The notes under the pieces: generated by a model
Seen by the model: only the letters and a program-made list of their open reading frames with translations
What the model was told of the DNA's origin: nothing
Database searches by the model: none
Translations under genes and position numbers: made by a program
In this document: one piece after another, positions 1 through 6,837 of the stretch
Layout: every line of letters starts with the position of its first letter
Numbering within the stretch: the stretch's first letter is position 1
From: Pollutimonas bauzanensis_A
Lineage (GTDB): Bacteria; Pseudomonadota; Gammaproteobacteria; Burkholderiales; Burkholderiaceae_B
Assembly: GCF_040393045.1 (NCBI RefSeq)
Contig: NZ_JBEBUX010000110.1
Location: forward strand, 1-13,857
Reading direction: 5' to 3'
DNA: 13,857 bases

Positions 1-182
1 TCGCGCTCGGCCAGGGTGCGCGGGGAGGAAGAGAGAGTATGGCGAAAGGCCAGAGAGTTTTCAGAAGTCATAATATCCACAGCGTCAAAGCCGAAGAGCC
101 GCTTCGACAGCATGAAGGAAGCGACAACGTTGAACAAAGCCAATTTTAGATTATCCCATGACCTTGGATCCTTGACATCCAC
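1..182 (-). CDS. Possible 5' part of a CDS running off the left edge (unrecognised)
   Basis: The minus strand has a stop-free frame from position 236 to the left edge. It reads like protein: a tryptophan-containing hydrophilic start, then a mixed hydrophobic stretch (LKLALFNVVASFML), then SKRLFGFDAVDIM and a Ser/Arg-rich segment ending ...SPRTLAER at the edge. I do not recognise the family. Two starts are possible: GTG at 182-180, which has no good ribosome-binding site, and ATG at 71-69, preceded by GTGGA at a reasonable distance. It lies just downstream of the GNAT gene on the same strand. It could equally be a 5'-truncated remnant or a chance open frame; a frame on the opposite strand (16-240) is also open. 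Only the sequence beyond the edge would settle this. Confidence 0.35.
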   Translation of the reverse strand, partial: MDVKDPRSWDNLKLALFNVVASFMLSKRLFGFDAVDIMTSENSLAFRHTLSSSPRTLAER

Positions 183-216
183 AGTTTTCGGATCTTGTGG
201 CCGGCTCAGTGGCGAA

Positions 217-747
217 CTACGGGATGACGGAAAAAACTAAGGCTGACACTGGCATTCCGTGCAACTGCAAGCGATTTTGTGCGATACATTCAAATTGCGC
301 CCCGTATTTGCGGGCTACCGCCTCGCTTGAAGTATTGCCGCTTGCAATGACGATCTCCACACGTTGCATTCCCAGAGTCTGAAATGCGTGATGCACCAAT
401 GCCTGTACTGTACGAAGCGCTACTCCCTTTCTTTGCGCCGACTCACGTACCCAGTAGCCAAGATTGCAGAATAGATTTTGGTGATTGATCGAATTAAGAC
501 CTGCGCCACCTAAGAGCGCGCCTGATTCCTGCGAAAACACACCGAATTCGTATGCTCTCTCAGAAGCCAAATCCACTCGGCATTGCTGAAACCAGCTTAG
601 GGCATCTTGCGCAGAAAAAGAGGCGTTACACCAAGACATCCATCGACCAACGGTATTGACGGATTCGCGGGCTGCTGTCGCGAACTCTTCAGAGTCGCTG
701 TCGTGAAACTCTCGGAACACAAGACCTTGAAAGAAAATTGGCTGCAT
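217..747 (-). CDS. GNAT family N-acetyltransferase (RimJ/RimL type)
   Basis: The 176-residue protein has the layout of COG1670-type GNAT enzymes, which move an acetyl group from acetyl-CoA to an amine, often a protein N-terminus or a small molecule. The acetyl-CoA loop is visible as QRKGVA (residues 105-110) after the strand LGYWV. Further on, NTSSEAVARKYGA (138-150) is the usual motif before the last strands. The length is normal and there is no signal peptide, so it is cytoplasmic. The ATG at 747 lies only 2 bases after the LysR stop and has no clear Shine-Dalgarno, which suggests translation by reinitiation from the LysR cistron. Base composition looks AT-richer than the LysR gene upstream, consistent with separate origin. 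The substrate cannot be inferred. The family call is firm; the function is unknown. Confidence 0.88.
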   Translation of the reverse strand: MQPIFFQGLVFREFHDSDSEEFATAARESVNTVGRWMSWCNASFSAQDALSWFQQCRVDLASERAYEFGVFSQESGALLGGAGLNSINHQNLFCNLGYWVRESAQRKGVALRTVQALVHHAFQTLGMQRVEIVIASGNTSSEAVARKYGAQFECIAQNRLQLHGMPVSALVFSVIP

Positions 748-749
748 AG

Positions 750-1706
750 TTAATTGGCGAACTCTATGGGTACGTCATTAGTATCGGAGTCATTATTTCC
801 AAGCTTCCGCCGCGCCGCCTGTGTGCGCAGCCAGTGCGCCACGGCCTGGACTGGCGCCGAGGACGGCCGGTCAGCGTATGTGGCCAGGTGATAGGTGTGT
901 CCGTCGATCGCGGGTCCGAATGGCTGCACAAGATGGCCGGCTTCTAGTTCGTCGGCAATCAACGCCAGGCTGACCAAGGCGATGCCATGGCCGGCGACGG
1001 CCGCCTGTATGGCGTGTCCCTCGTCGGAAAAGCCTAGCTGACTCGCTTGTGGCGGTTGGCGCCGCTGCGCGACCGTGAACCAGCGCTCCCAGGTCGGGTT
1101 CTCTGGCTGAGGCCGCTTCCAGTCGAAACGGATCAATGGCACGCGAGCCAGATCTTCCGGCGACACGACGCCCAGACGCGGATTTGCCACAGGTGCGAAC
1201 CGATCGGTGAACAGCGGCTCGATCACGAGACCGGGATACGGCCCACGACCATAGCGGATCGCGATGTCGACCGCCGTCGATCGCAGGTCGACGAGGTCGT
1301 CGCTCGCCTGCAACTGCAAGTCAATGTCGGGATGCCTGCGCCGGAAATCGGCCATGCGCGGTACCAGCCACTTCACGGTGAATGCATTGGTCGCGGAGAT
1401 GCTCACCTGAGCCCGCGTTCGCTGTTGCGTCAACCGTGCCAGCGTCGCCTCGAACGCATCGAACCCGTCACGCAGCACCGGGTAGAGCTGCACCCCTGCA
1501 TTGGTCAGCGACACTTTGCGCACCTGACGATCGAACAGTGCAAGCCCTGTCTGCGCTTCCAGTGCGCGGATCTGGTGGCTGACGGCGGTCGGCGTAACAG
1601 CCAGTTCCTCGGCGGCGGCCTTGAAGCTGCCCAAGCGCGCGGCGGCTTCGAACGCGCGAAGCGCGGAGAGCGGAAGTGATCGACGTTGCATGAGTGGCAT
1701 CGGCAT
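750..1706 (-). CDS. LysR-type transcriptional regulator, GcvA-like
   Basis: This is a LysR-family regulator of 318 residues. The N-terminal winged helix-turn-helix (about residues 12-70) contains LSALRAFEAAARLGSFKAAA, then AEELAVTPTAVSHQIRALE, the wording typical of the GcvA branch. A periplasmic-binding-like effector domain fills about 95-300. Candidate starts are ATG at 1706, 1700 or 1691. None has a good ribosome-binding site; 1691 (MQRRSLPLSALRAF) fits relatives best, while 1706 is the longest. The gene diverges from the RidA/OYE pair across 135 bases holding a promoter and a dyad, so it probably controls that operon and itself. The last 20 or so residues (GNNDSDTNDVPIEFAN) are unlike a normal LysR end and are encoded by visibly AT-richer DNA. 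This suggests the 3' end was rebuilt at a recombination junction. Confidence 0.92.
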   Translation of the reverse strand: MPMPLMQRRSLPLSALRAFEAAARLGSFKAAAEELAVTPTAVSHQIRALEAQTGLALFDRQVRKVSLTNAGVQLYPVLRDGFDAFEATLARLTQQRTRAQVSISATNAFTVKWLVPRMADFRRRHPDIDLQLQASDDLVDLRSTAVDIAIRYGRGPYPGLVIEPLFTDRFAPVANPRLGVVSPEDLARVPLIRFDWKRPQPENPTWERWFTVAQRRQPPQASQLGFSDEGHAIQAAVAGHGIALVSLALIADELEAGHLVQPFGPAIDGHTYHLATYADRPSSAPVQAVAHWLRTQAARRKLGNNDSDTNDVPIEFAN

Positions 1707-1716
1707 ATGAATGAAA

Positions 1717-1739
1717 TTATCTCATCTTATACCTGATAA
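1717..1739. promoter_or_regulatory. Candidate LysR operator (interrupted dyad)
   Basis: TTATC (1717-1721) and GATAA (1735-1739) form an inverted repeat with a 13-base AT-rich centre that holds a nested TCA/TGA pair. Its centre lies about 55 bases before the predicted RidA transcription start, where LysR proteins usually bind to activate. It also covers likely -10 elements (TATAAG or GATAAT read on the minus strand) of the lysR gene, which would allow autorepression. The position and symmetry are seen; the binding is inferred. Confidence 0.45.
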
Positions 1740-1747
1740 ATGAACCT

Positions 1748-1776
1748 TTGTCGCAAGAGATGCCAATCCCTATAGT
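1748..1776 (+). promoter_or_regulatory. Predicted sigma-70 promoter of the ridA-like/OYE operon
   Basis: A -35 hexamer TTGTCG (1748-1753) and a -10 hexamer TATAGT (1771-1776) are separated by exactly 17 bases. The hexamers match consensus at 4/6 and 5/6 positions. A start of transcription near 1783 would leave a leader of about 60 bases before the ATG at 1842. The weak -35 fits a promoter that needs the divergent LysR activator. Confidence 0.55.
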
Positions 1777-1841
1777 AACGGTACAGATCGGCCATCCATA
1801 CCTCAACTTTTTGGCCGACCATAAATGAAAGGATTCGCACT

Positions 1842-2237
1842 ATGCTGAAACGTGTCACGACCCAGCCCGACAATTACGCCCCTTTCCTGCTCTCGCAGGG
1901 CATTCAGTTCGGAAATTTGCTCTTCATCTCTGGCCAAGCGGGTGCCGCCGACGACGGAAAAATCGTCGCGGGCGGCTTTCTTGCACAAGGCGAGCAGGCC
2001 TTCTTTAATTTGCGCCGTGCGCTGGAAGCCGGCGGTTCCAGCTTGAAGGACGTGATCAAGGTCACCATCTTCGTCACTGACATGGGGCATTTCGAGGACG
2101 TCGTGACGTTGCGTCGTCGCTTCTTTTCGGCCCCCTATCCGGCCGACACGATCGCCGAGATCAAGGCGCTCTACGACCCCAACGCCATGATCGAGATCGA
2201 GGCAATCGCGGCCATACGCCAGCCGGAGGGCCGCTGA
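1842..2237 (+). CDS. RidA/YjgF/YER057c family protein
   Basis: This 131-residue protein has the fold and motifs of the Rid family, trimeric cytoplasmic proteins whose best-known member hydrolyses reactive enamine/imine intermediates. Visible motifs are LLFISGQAG (26-34), the central QAFFNLRRALEAGGSSLKDVIKVTIFVTD region (52-80) and the C-terminal IEIEAIA (117-123). The start is supported by AAAGGA at 1828-1833, 8 bases before the ATG. It is the first gene of an operon with the OYE reductase, whose ATG follows one base after this stop. The segment that in RidA reads P-A-R-S carries the conserved catalytic arginine (Arg105 in E. coli). Here it reads P-A-D-T (D102), so the arginine is replaced by aspartate. 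This may be one of the Rid subfamilies with a different or no deaminase activity. Family call firm, activity open. Confidence 0.92.
   Translation: MLKRVTTQPDNYAPFLLSQGIQFGNLLFISGQAGAADDGKIVAGGFLAQGEQAFFNLRRALEAGGSSLKDVIKVTIFVTDMGHFEDVVTLRRRFFSAPYPADTIAEIKALYDPNAMIEIEAIAAIRQPEGR
2225..2230 (+). promoter_or_regulatory. Ribosome-binding site of the OYE gene inside the upstream gene
   Basis: GGAGGG lies 8 bases before the ATG at 2239 and within the last codons of the RidA-like gene. It fixes the OYE start and indicates translational coupling of the two cistrons. Confidence 0.7.
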
Positions 2238-2238
2238 C

Positions 2239-3420
2239 ATGAGCACGCTCGTCAATCGTCCGAAAGGCGATGCGCCGACAGCGCACGCTGAATTGTTCAC
2301 GCCGCTGCGGGTGGGGGGTGGACTGAGCTTGTCCAACCGTCTCGCCGTCGCACCAATGACCCGGGTCAGCGCCACAGCGGACGGCCACGCCACGAAGCAG
2401 ATGGCCGACTACTACGAAGCCTTCGCAGCTGGCGGCTTCGGTCTGGTGATCACCGAAGGCCTTTATACGGACAAGGCCCATGCGCAGGGCTACCTCTTCC
2501 AGCCAGGCCTGGCAGACGACGCACAGCGCGATGCGTGGCGGCCCGTGGTAGACCGTGTGCATGCGCATGGCGGCCGCATCGTCGCGCAACTGATGCACGC
2601 GGGCGCGCTGTCGCAGGGGAATCCCCATCGCATCACGACAAAGGGCCCCTCGGCCGTGTTACCCACGGGACAGCAGCTGGCTTTTTATCGGGGTGAAGGG
2701 CCTTACCGGATGCCCGAAGCGATGTCAGCCGATGACATCTGCGAGGCGGTCGAAGGCTTCGCACAAGCGGCGCGCAGAGCGCAGGAGGCCGGATTCGACG
2801 GCGTCGAGATACACGGCGCCAACGGGTATCTGCTAGACCAGTTTCTCACTGCCCACACCAATCTGCGCGAGGACCGCTACGGCGGCAGTCTGGCCAACCG
2901 TCTGCGCTTGACGGGGGATGTCATCCAAGCCGTCCGACGGTCGACGACAGAGCGCTTTGTCGTGGGTGTGCGCATTTCGCAAGGCAAGGTCAACGACTTC
3001 ACGCACAAGTGGGAAGGCGGCGAGGCCGATGCGGCGCAGATCTTCGGCGCGCTCGGTGCGCTGCCCATCGACTACCTTCACACGACCGAGTTCGAGGCCT
3101 GGCGTCCTGCGTTCGGTGAGCACGGCCCCAGCCTTGCAGCGTTGGCACGGCGGCACGTTGCGGTGCCGGTGCTGGCGAACGGTTCGCTGCATGATGCGAC
3201 GCAGGCCGACGGGGTGGTGGCAAGGCAGGAGGCGGACTTCGTTTCCCTAGGCCGCGGTGCGCTCATGCATGCCGACTGGCCGGCAAGACTACGCGCCGGC
3301 AAGGTGCATAAGACCTTCGATCGAGGGTTGTTGGCGCCAATCGCTGACCTCGCCAATGCGGTTCGTCATCGCGCGGAGGTTCATCTCGCTGTTGCGGGCG
3401 CTCCGGCGTTGAATCGCTAA
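2239..3420 (+). CDS. Old Yellow Enzyme family FMN-dependent alkene reductase
   Basis: This 393-residue protein is a single TIM-barrel flavoprotein of the NADH:flavin oxidoreductase/OYE family. Such enzymes reduce activated C=C bonds (enones, nitroalkenes) with NAD(P)H through FMN. LFTPLRVGGGLSLSNRLAVAPMTR (about 19-42) is the usual first strand with the flavin-contacting P-M-T. HGANGYLLDQF (192-202) carries the His/Asn pair that binds the substrate carbonyl and the adjacent tyrosine proton donor. EDRYGGS (211-217) and the phosphate-binding FVSLGRG (334-340) follow. There is no FeS or FAD/NAD C-terminal domain, so it is a short OYE rather than 2,4-dienoyl-CoA reductase. It is co-transcribed with the RidA-like protein and probably regulated by the divergent LysR protein. 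This suggests a pathway that makes an unsaturated, imine- or carbonyl-bearing intermediate. The substrate is unknown. Confidence 0.93.
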   Translation: MSTLVNRPKGDAPTAHAELFTPLRVGGGLSLSNRLAVAPMTRVSATADGHATKQMADYYEAFAAGGFGLVITEGLYTDKAHAQGYLFQPGLADDAQRDAWRPVVDRVHAHGGRIVAQLMHAGALSQGNPHRITTKGPSAVLPTGQQLAFYRGEGPYRMPEAMSADDICEAVEGFAQAARRAQEAGFDGVEIHGANGYLLDQFLTAHTNLREDRYGGSLANRLRLTGDVIQAVRRSTTERFVVGVRISQGKVNDFTHKWEGGEADAAQIFGALGALPIDYLHTTEFEAWRPAFGEHGPSLAALARRHVAVPVLANGSLHDATQADGVVARQEADFVSLGRGALMHADWPARLRAGKVHKTFDRGLLAPIADLANAVRHRAEVHLAVAGAPALNR

Positions 3421-3874
3421 AGGGGCAAGGGGCATGGCACGATCCGAGCCCATCAGTCGCTGATTCGACGTCTGCTCTATGCCCGAAGCCGGCTGCCACG
3501 ATAGAAGGCTGACGGATGCCCCACCCAATGCAATTGGTTGCCAGGAAGCGGGCACTGTCAGAGGACAAATTCCGCTGCATAGCAGACGTTGGTCAGGGAA
3601 ACGCGAACAGCCGCAACGGGTCGGATTGCGACTCTGGACGTCCCATAATGCGCCGGATCATTCTCAACGTTTAATAGACGCTGGCGCCACTGACGTTTTC
3701 AGCGACATGGCTCGGCTACCCACGTATCTAATGAGGGTATTCAATGGTGACGTCCGGCCTTCACCGACTTGCCCGAACCGCTGAACACATCAAGCGCCAC
3801 CGCCCTCTTCCCTTACAGCTTCAAGATAGCTACTGGCCAAGAACATCACGGGGCGCTGTTCTATTAGATCGCTC
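3421..3874. other. 454-bp gap without a convincing gene
   Basis: No open frame here carries a recognisable domain or a ribosome-binding site. The longest frames (for example 3479-3784 plus, 3263-3580 minus) are rich in Arg, Pro and Ser and read like noise. Two 13-15 base arms, ACGTCTGCTCTATGC near 3468-3482 and GCATAGCAGACGT at 3577-3589, are inverted copies differing by one base insertion. No clear rho-independent terminator follows the OYE gene. On the minus strand, just past the MFS stop, a short protein-like frame ends at 3790. The stretch resembles decayed intergenic DNA between two independently acquired segments. Confidence 0.5.
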
Positions 3875-5095
3875 TCAAACAACCGCTGGTACGCTGACCA
3901 ACTTGGGAACTTTGGAGAACACGATGACGGCAAGCTGTGCAATAAAGCCCGTCGCTGCCGCAAGAATGCAGTATTCAGGAGGATAAACGCTTCCAATAGC
4001 AGCCGCAATTAACGCCCCAACCGGCCTTGCTCCGTAGGTCATTGTCATGATTACTGCGGAAACGCGGCTGATTAGATCTGGCGGAGTGACCGTTTGCCGA
4101 AGCGTTGTCGTCGAAATCGTCCAAAGGATCGGCCCGGCTCCAAAAAGAAAAAAACTGATGCACGCAAGGATAAAGCTTGGATATCCAACTGAACATGCGA
4201 TCACTATCGCGCCTAGCAACGCACCTATTGGACCGGAAACGATCATCGAGCCAAACGTGATTTGTTTGCTAGCCCAAGGCGCTACAACTGCACCCCCAAT
4301 CATGCCAAAGCCATAACAGGCCATCGTGGCCCCTACCTCAAACGCGGACAGCCCTAAATAATGGGCCGCATAAGGAACAAATGCCGCCTGCAGCATGAAC
4401 CATGAGGTATTGAAGATAACAGCCGTTACCAGTACGGGTCGTAAAAGCGGGCTTGTCAGCGTGAAGTACATCCCTTCACTCAGTTGCGCCCATAACCTGC
4501 CATTCTTTGGCGTAACCGAATTAGTGGGCAACGAGCGCAACAGATTAACGGCGGCAAGAGAAAAGACAAGAGCAATGCAGTAGGAAAAGGACGCGCCAAT
4601 AAAACTGAACACGAGTCCCGCCACACTGGGACCGGACGTAAAAGCGATACTCCGCGCAAGCTCTAAACGGCTGTTTGCCATGGAAAGCAGAGGCCTTGCG
4701 ACTAGAATAGGGACCAAACCCGGCGTAGTGACGTTATAAGCCACAGTGCCCATGGCACCTATAAAGCCAAGCAGTGCCAGGGTTGAAAGCGTTAAGCTTT
4801 CCAGCGCAAGCAACAGCAGAATCAAACCAAAAGAAAATGCACGCAACGCTTCTGCGTAGGCAAGGATAGTTTTACGGGATGAACGATCCGCCAACAGGCC
4901 CGCAGGGATAGCCAACAGCAAAAATGGCAATGTTTGTACCATCTGTAGGGCAGCGGTTTGGCTGGTGCTGGCGTTAAAAAGAAAGACTGCTAACAGCGGC
5001 GCTGTGGCAAGGCCGATTTGTTCGGCAGCCTGGGCGAAAAGATTCGACCAAGCCAATCGCTTAAAAGGTGGGCTGAAACGCGCTGATATCCCCAT
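3875..5095 (-). CDS. Major facilitator superfamily transporter (EntS/MFS_3-like drug or metabolite exporter)
   Basis: The 406-residue protein is hydrophobic throughout, with about 12 membrane segments starting near residue 15, so it sits in the inner membrane. The cytoplasmic loop between helices 2 and 3 has the MFS signature GLLADRSSRK (66-75). The N-terminal arrangement (FKRLAWSNLFAQAAEQIGLATAPLLAVFL) resembles proton-driven exporters of the EntS / MFS_3 group. The ATG at 5095 is supported by AAGAGGAAA just upstream (minus strand). The substrate cannot be told from sequence and no biosynthesis genes adjoin it. Base composition looks AT-richer than the OYE operon. A 21-base dyad directly upstream may be an operator. 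It converges on the OYE operon across the 454-bp gap. Family call firm; direction of transport inferred from family. Confidence 0.9.
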   Translation of the reverse strand: MGISARFSPPFKRLAWSNLFAQAAEQIGLATAPLLAVFLFNASTSQTAALQMVQTLPFLLLAIPAGLLADRSSRKTILAYAEALRAFSFGLILLLLALESLTLSTLALLGFIGAMGTVAYNVTTPGLVPILVARPLLSMANSRLELARSIAFTSGPSVAGLVFSFIGASFSYCIALVFSLAAVNLLRSLPTNSVTPKNGRLWAQLSEGMYFTLTSPLLRPVLVTAVIFNTSWFMLQAAFVPYAAHYLGLSAFEVGATMACYGFGMIGGAVVAPWASKQITFGSMIVSGPIGALLGAIVIACSVGYPSFILACISFFLFGAGPILWTISTTTLRQTVTPPDLISRVSAVIMTMTYGARPVGALIAAAIGSVYPPEYCILAAATGFIAQLAVIVFSKVPKLVSVPAVV

Positions 5096-5111
5096 GTTTT
5101 CCTCTTGTTTT

Positions 5112-5132
5112 GTCAGTTCACATCATGCTGAC
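5112..5132. promoter_or_regulatory. Interrupted dyad GTCAG-N11-CTGAC upstream of the MFS gene
   Basis: GTCAG (5112-5116) and CTGAC (5128-5132) are exact inverted repeats 11 bases apart. The near edge is about 17 bases before the MFS start codon and next to its Shine-Dalgarno. It could bind a dimeric repressor, but no regulator gene adjoins the transporter and a chance occurrence is possible. Confidence 0.3.
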
Positions 5133-5197
5133 CTAGCAAGAGTCCAAAAACACCCCGTTTATTGCGGGCAATATCCACTTATGTCACAAGATCTTAA

Positions 5198-5302
5198 TCA
5201 GAAAAGCTTTAGGTAGCGTCGTTCATCTTGCTGATAGCCAAGCTGATACATGAGAGTAGATATTCGTTCTGCATCACTCACTTCTGCTTGTCTTACTAGC
5301 AT
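5198..5302 (-). pseudogene. 34-codon fragment resembling a GNAT N-terminus
   Basis: On the minus strand an ATG at 5302-5300, preceded by GGGAAGGAAG, opens a 34-codon frame that ends in TGA at 5200-5198. Its product begins MLVRQAEVSDAERISTLMYQ and continues LGYQQDERRYLKLF. The beginning matches the usual start of GNAT acetyltransferases: a beta strand with Arg, then a D-A-E-x-I helix, then x-L-G-Y. A whole GNAT domain needs about 140 residues or more, and no continuation is seen in any frame before the MFS gene. The fragment follows directly on the icd terminator. It is best read as a truncated gene left by a rearrangement; a short real peptide is a less likely alternative. Confidence 0.45.
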
Positions 5303-5320
5303 AACTTCCTTCCCGACTCC

Positions 5321-5356
5321 AAAAAAAACCCGCACAGCCAATGACCATGCGGGTTT
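5321..5356 (-). terminator. Rho-independent terminator of icd
   Basis: Read on the minus strand, a 9-bp perfect stem (AAACCCGCA at 5348-5356 in sense, paired with TGCGGGTTT at 5326-5334) closes a 13-base loop. The stem ends in a run of eight T (5321-5328). It lies about 30 bases after the icd stop codon. Confidence 0.9.
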
Positions 5357-5387
5357 CGTAGACTACCGTATGTTACGGCGGACTGTC

Positions 5388-6644
<1,257 letters not shown>

Positions 6645-6699
6645 GAATGCTCCAGTTGTGCTCGATAAGGAGTAAAAATCGGATAGAAAAATGAAATGC

Positions 6700-6715
6700 A
6701 GTCTTATATAAGACT
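6700..6715. promoter_or_regulatory. 16-bp perfect palindrome upstream of icd (candidate operator)
   Basis: AGTCTTATATAAGACT is identical on both strands. It lies 56-71 bases upstream of the icd ATG and includes TATATA, which could itself be the -10 region of the icd promoter. A dimeric repressor bound here would block icd transcription. The symmetry is seen; the regulator (perhaps a GntR-type TCA-cycle regulator) is a guess. Confidence 0.55.
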
Positions 6716-6761
6716 AGTTTAGCCTAATTTAACATCTGATTTTAATCTTTAAGCATATAGC

Positions 6762-6791
6762 TTGCTACTACAGCATCAAACAGGCTTTAAA
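6762..6791 (+). promoter_or_regulatory. Possible promoter of the DUF1841 gene
   Basis: TTGCTA (6762-6767) and TTTAAA (6786-6791) are separated by 18 bases. They would start a transcript near 6798 with a leader of about 40 bases that includes the palindrome at 6812-6828. The match to consensus is moderate, and the surrounding DNA is AT-rich, so chance matches are likely. Confidence 0.3.
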
Positions 6792-6811
6792 ATGAATTTT
6801 TTACTGAAAGA

Positions 6812-6828
6812 TGTGGCAGCCTGCCACA
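6812..6828 (+). promoter_or_regulatory. 17-bp inverted repeat touching the DUF1841 ribosome-binding site
   Basis: TGTGGCAG and CTGCCACA are exact inverted copies around a single C. As RNA, the 7-bp version (TGTGGCA/TGCCACA) closes a GCC loop and its last base is the first base of the AGGAAG Shine-Dalgarno (6828-6833). It could therefore mask the ribosome-binding site, or be a DNA operator. It also shows that the ATG at 6811 is not the likely start. Confidence 0.45.
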
Positions 6829-6837
6829 GGAAGTCTT

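Noticed and set aside
1047..1679. 210-codon plus-strand open frame opposite the LysR gene
   Set aside because: It is the antisense of a well-supported LysR gene in GC-rich DNA; its product is Arg/His-rich, without domain motifs or a ribosome-binding site.
1803..2628. Two long minus-strand open frames over the RidA-like and OYE genes
   Set aside because: They lie opposite genes with clear family motifs, and their products show no recognisable motif.
3479..3784. 101-codon plus-strand open frame in the gap after the OYE gene
   Set aside because: No ribosome-binding site, a composition rich in Arg, Pro, Ser and Cys, and no family resemblance; treated as chance.
6811..6837. Upstream in-frame ATG that would lengthen the DUF1841 protein by nine residues
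   Set aside because: The extension is encoded by the palindrome, and AGGAAG is correctly spaced only for the ATG at 6838.
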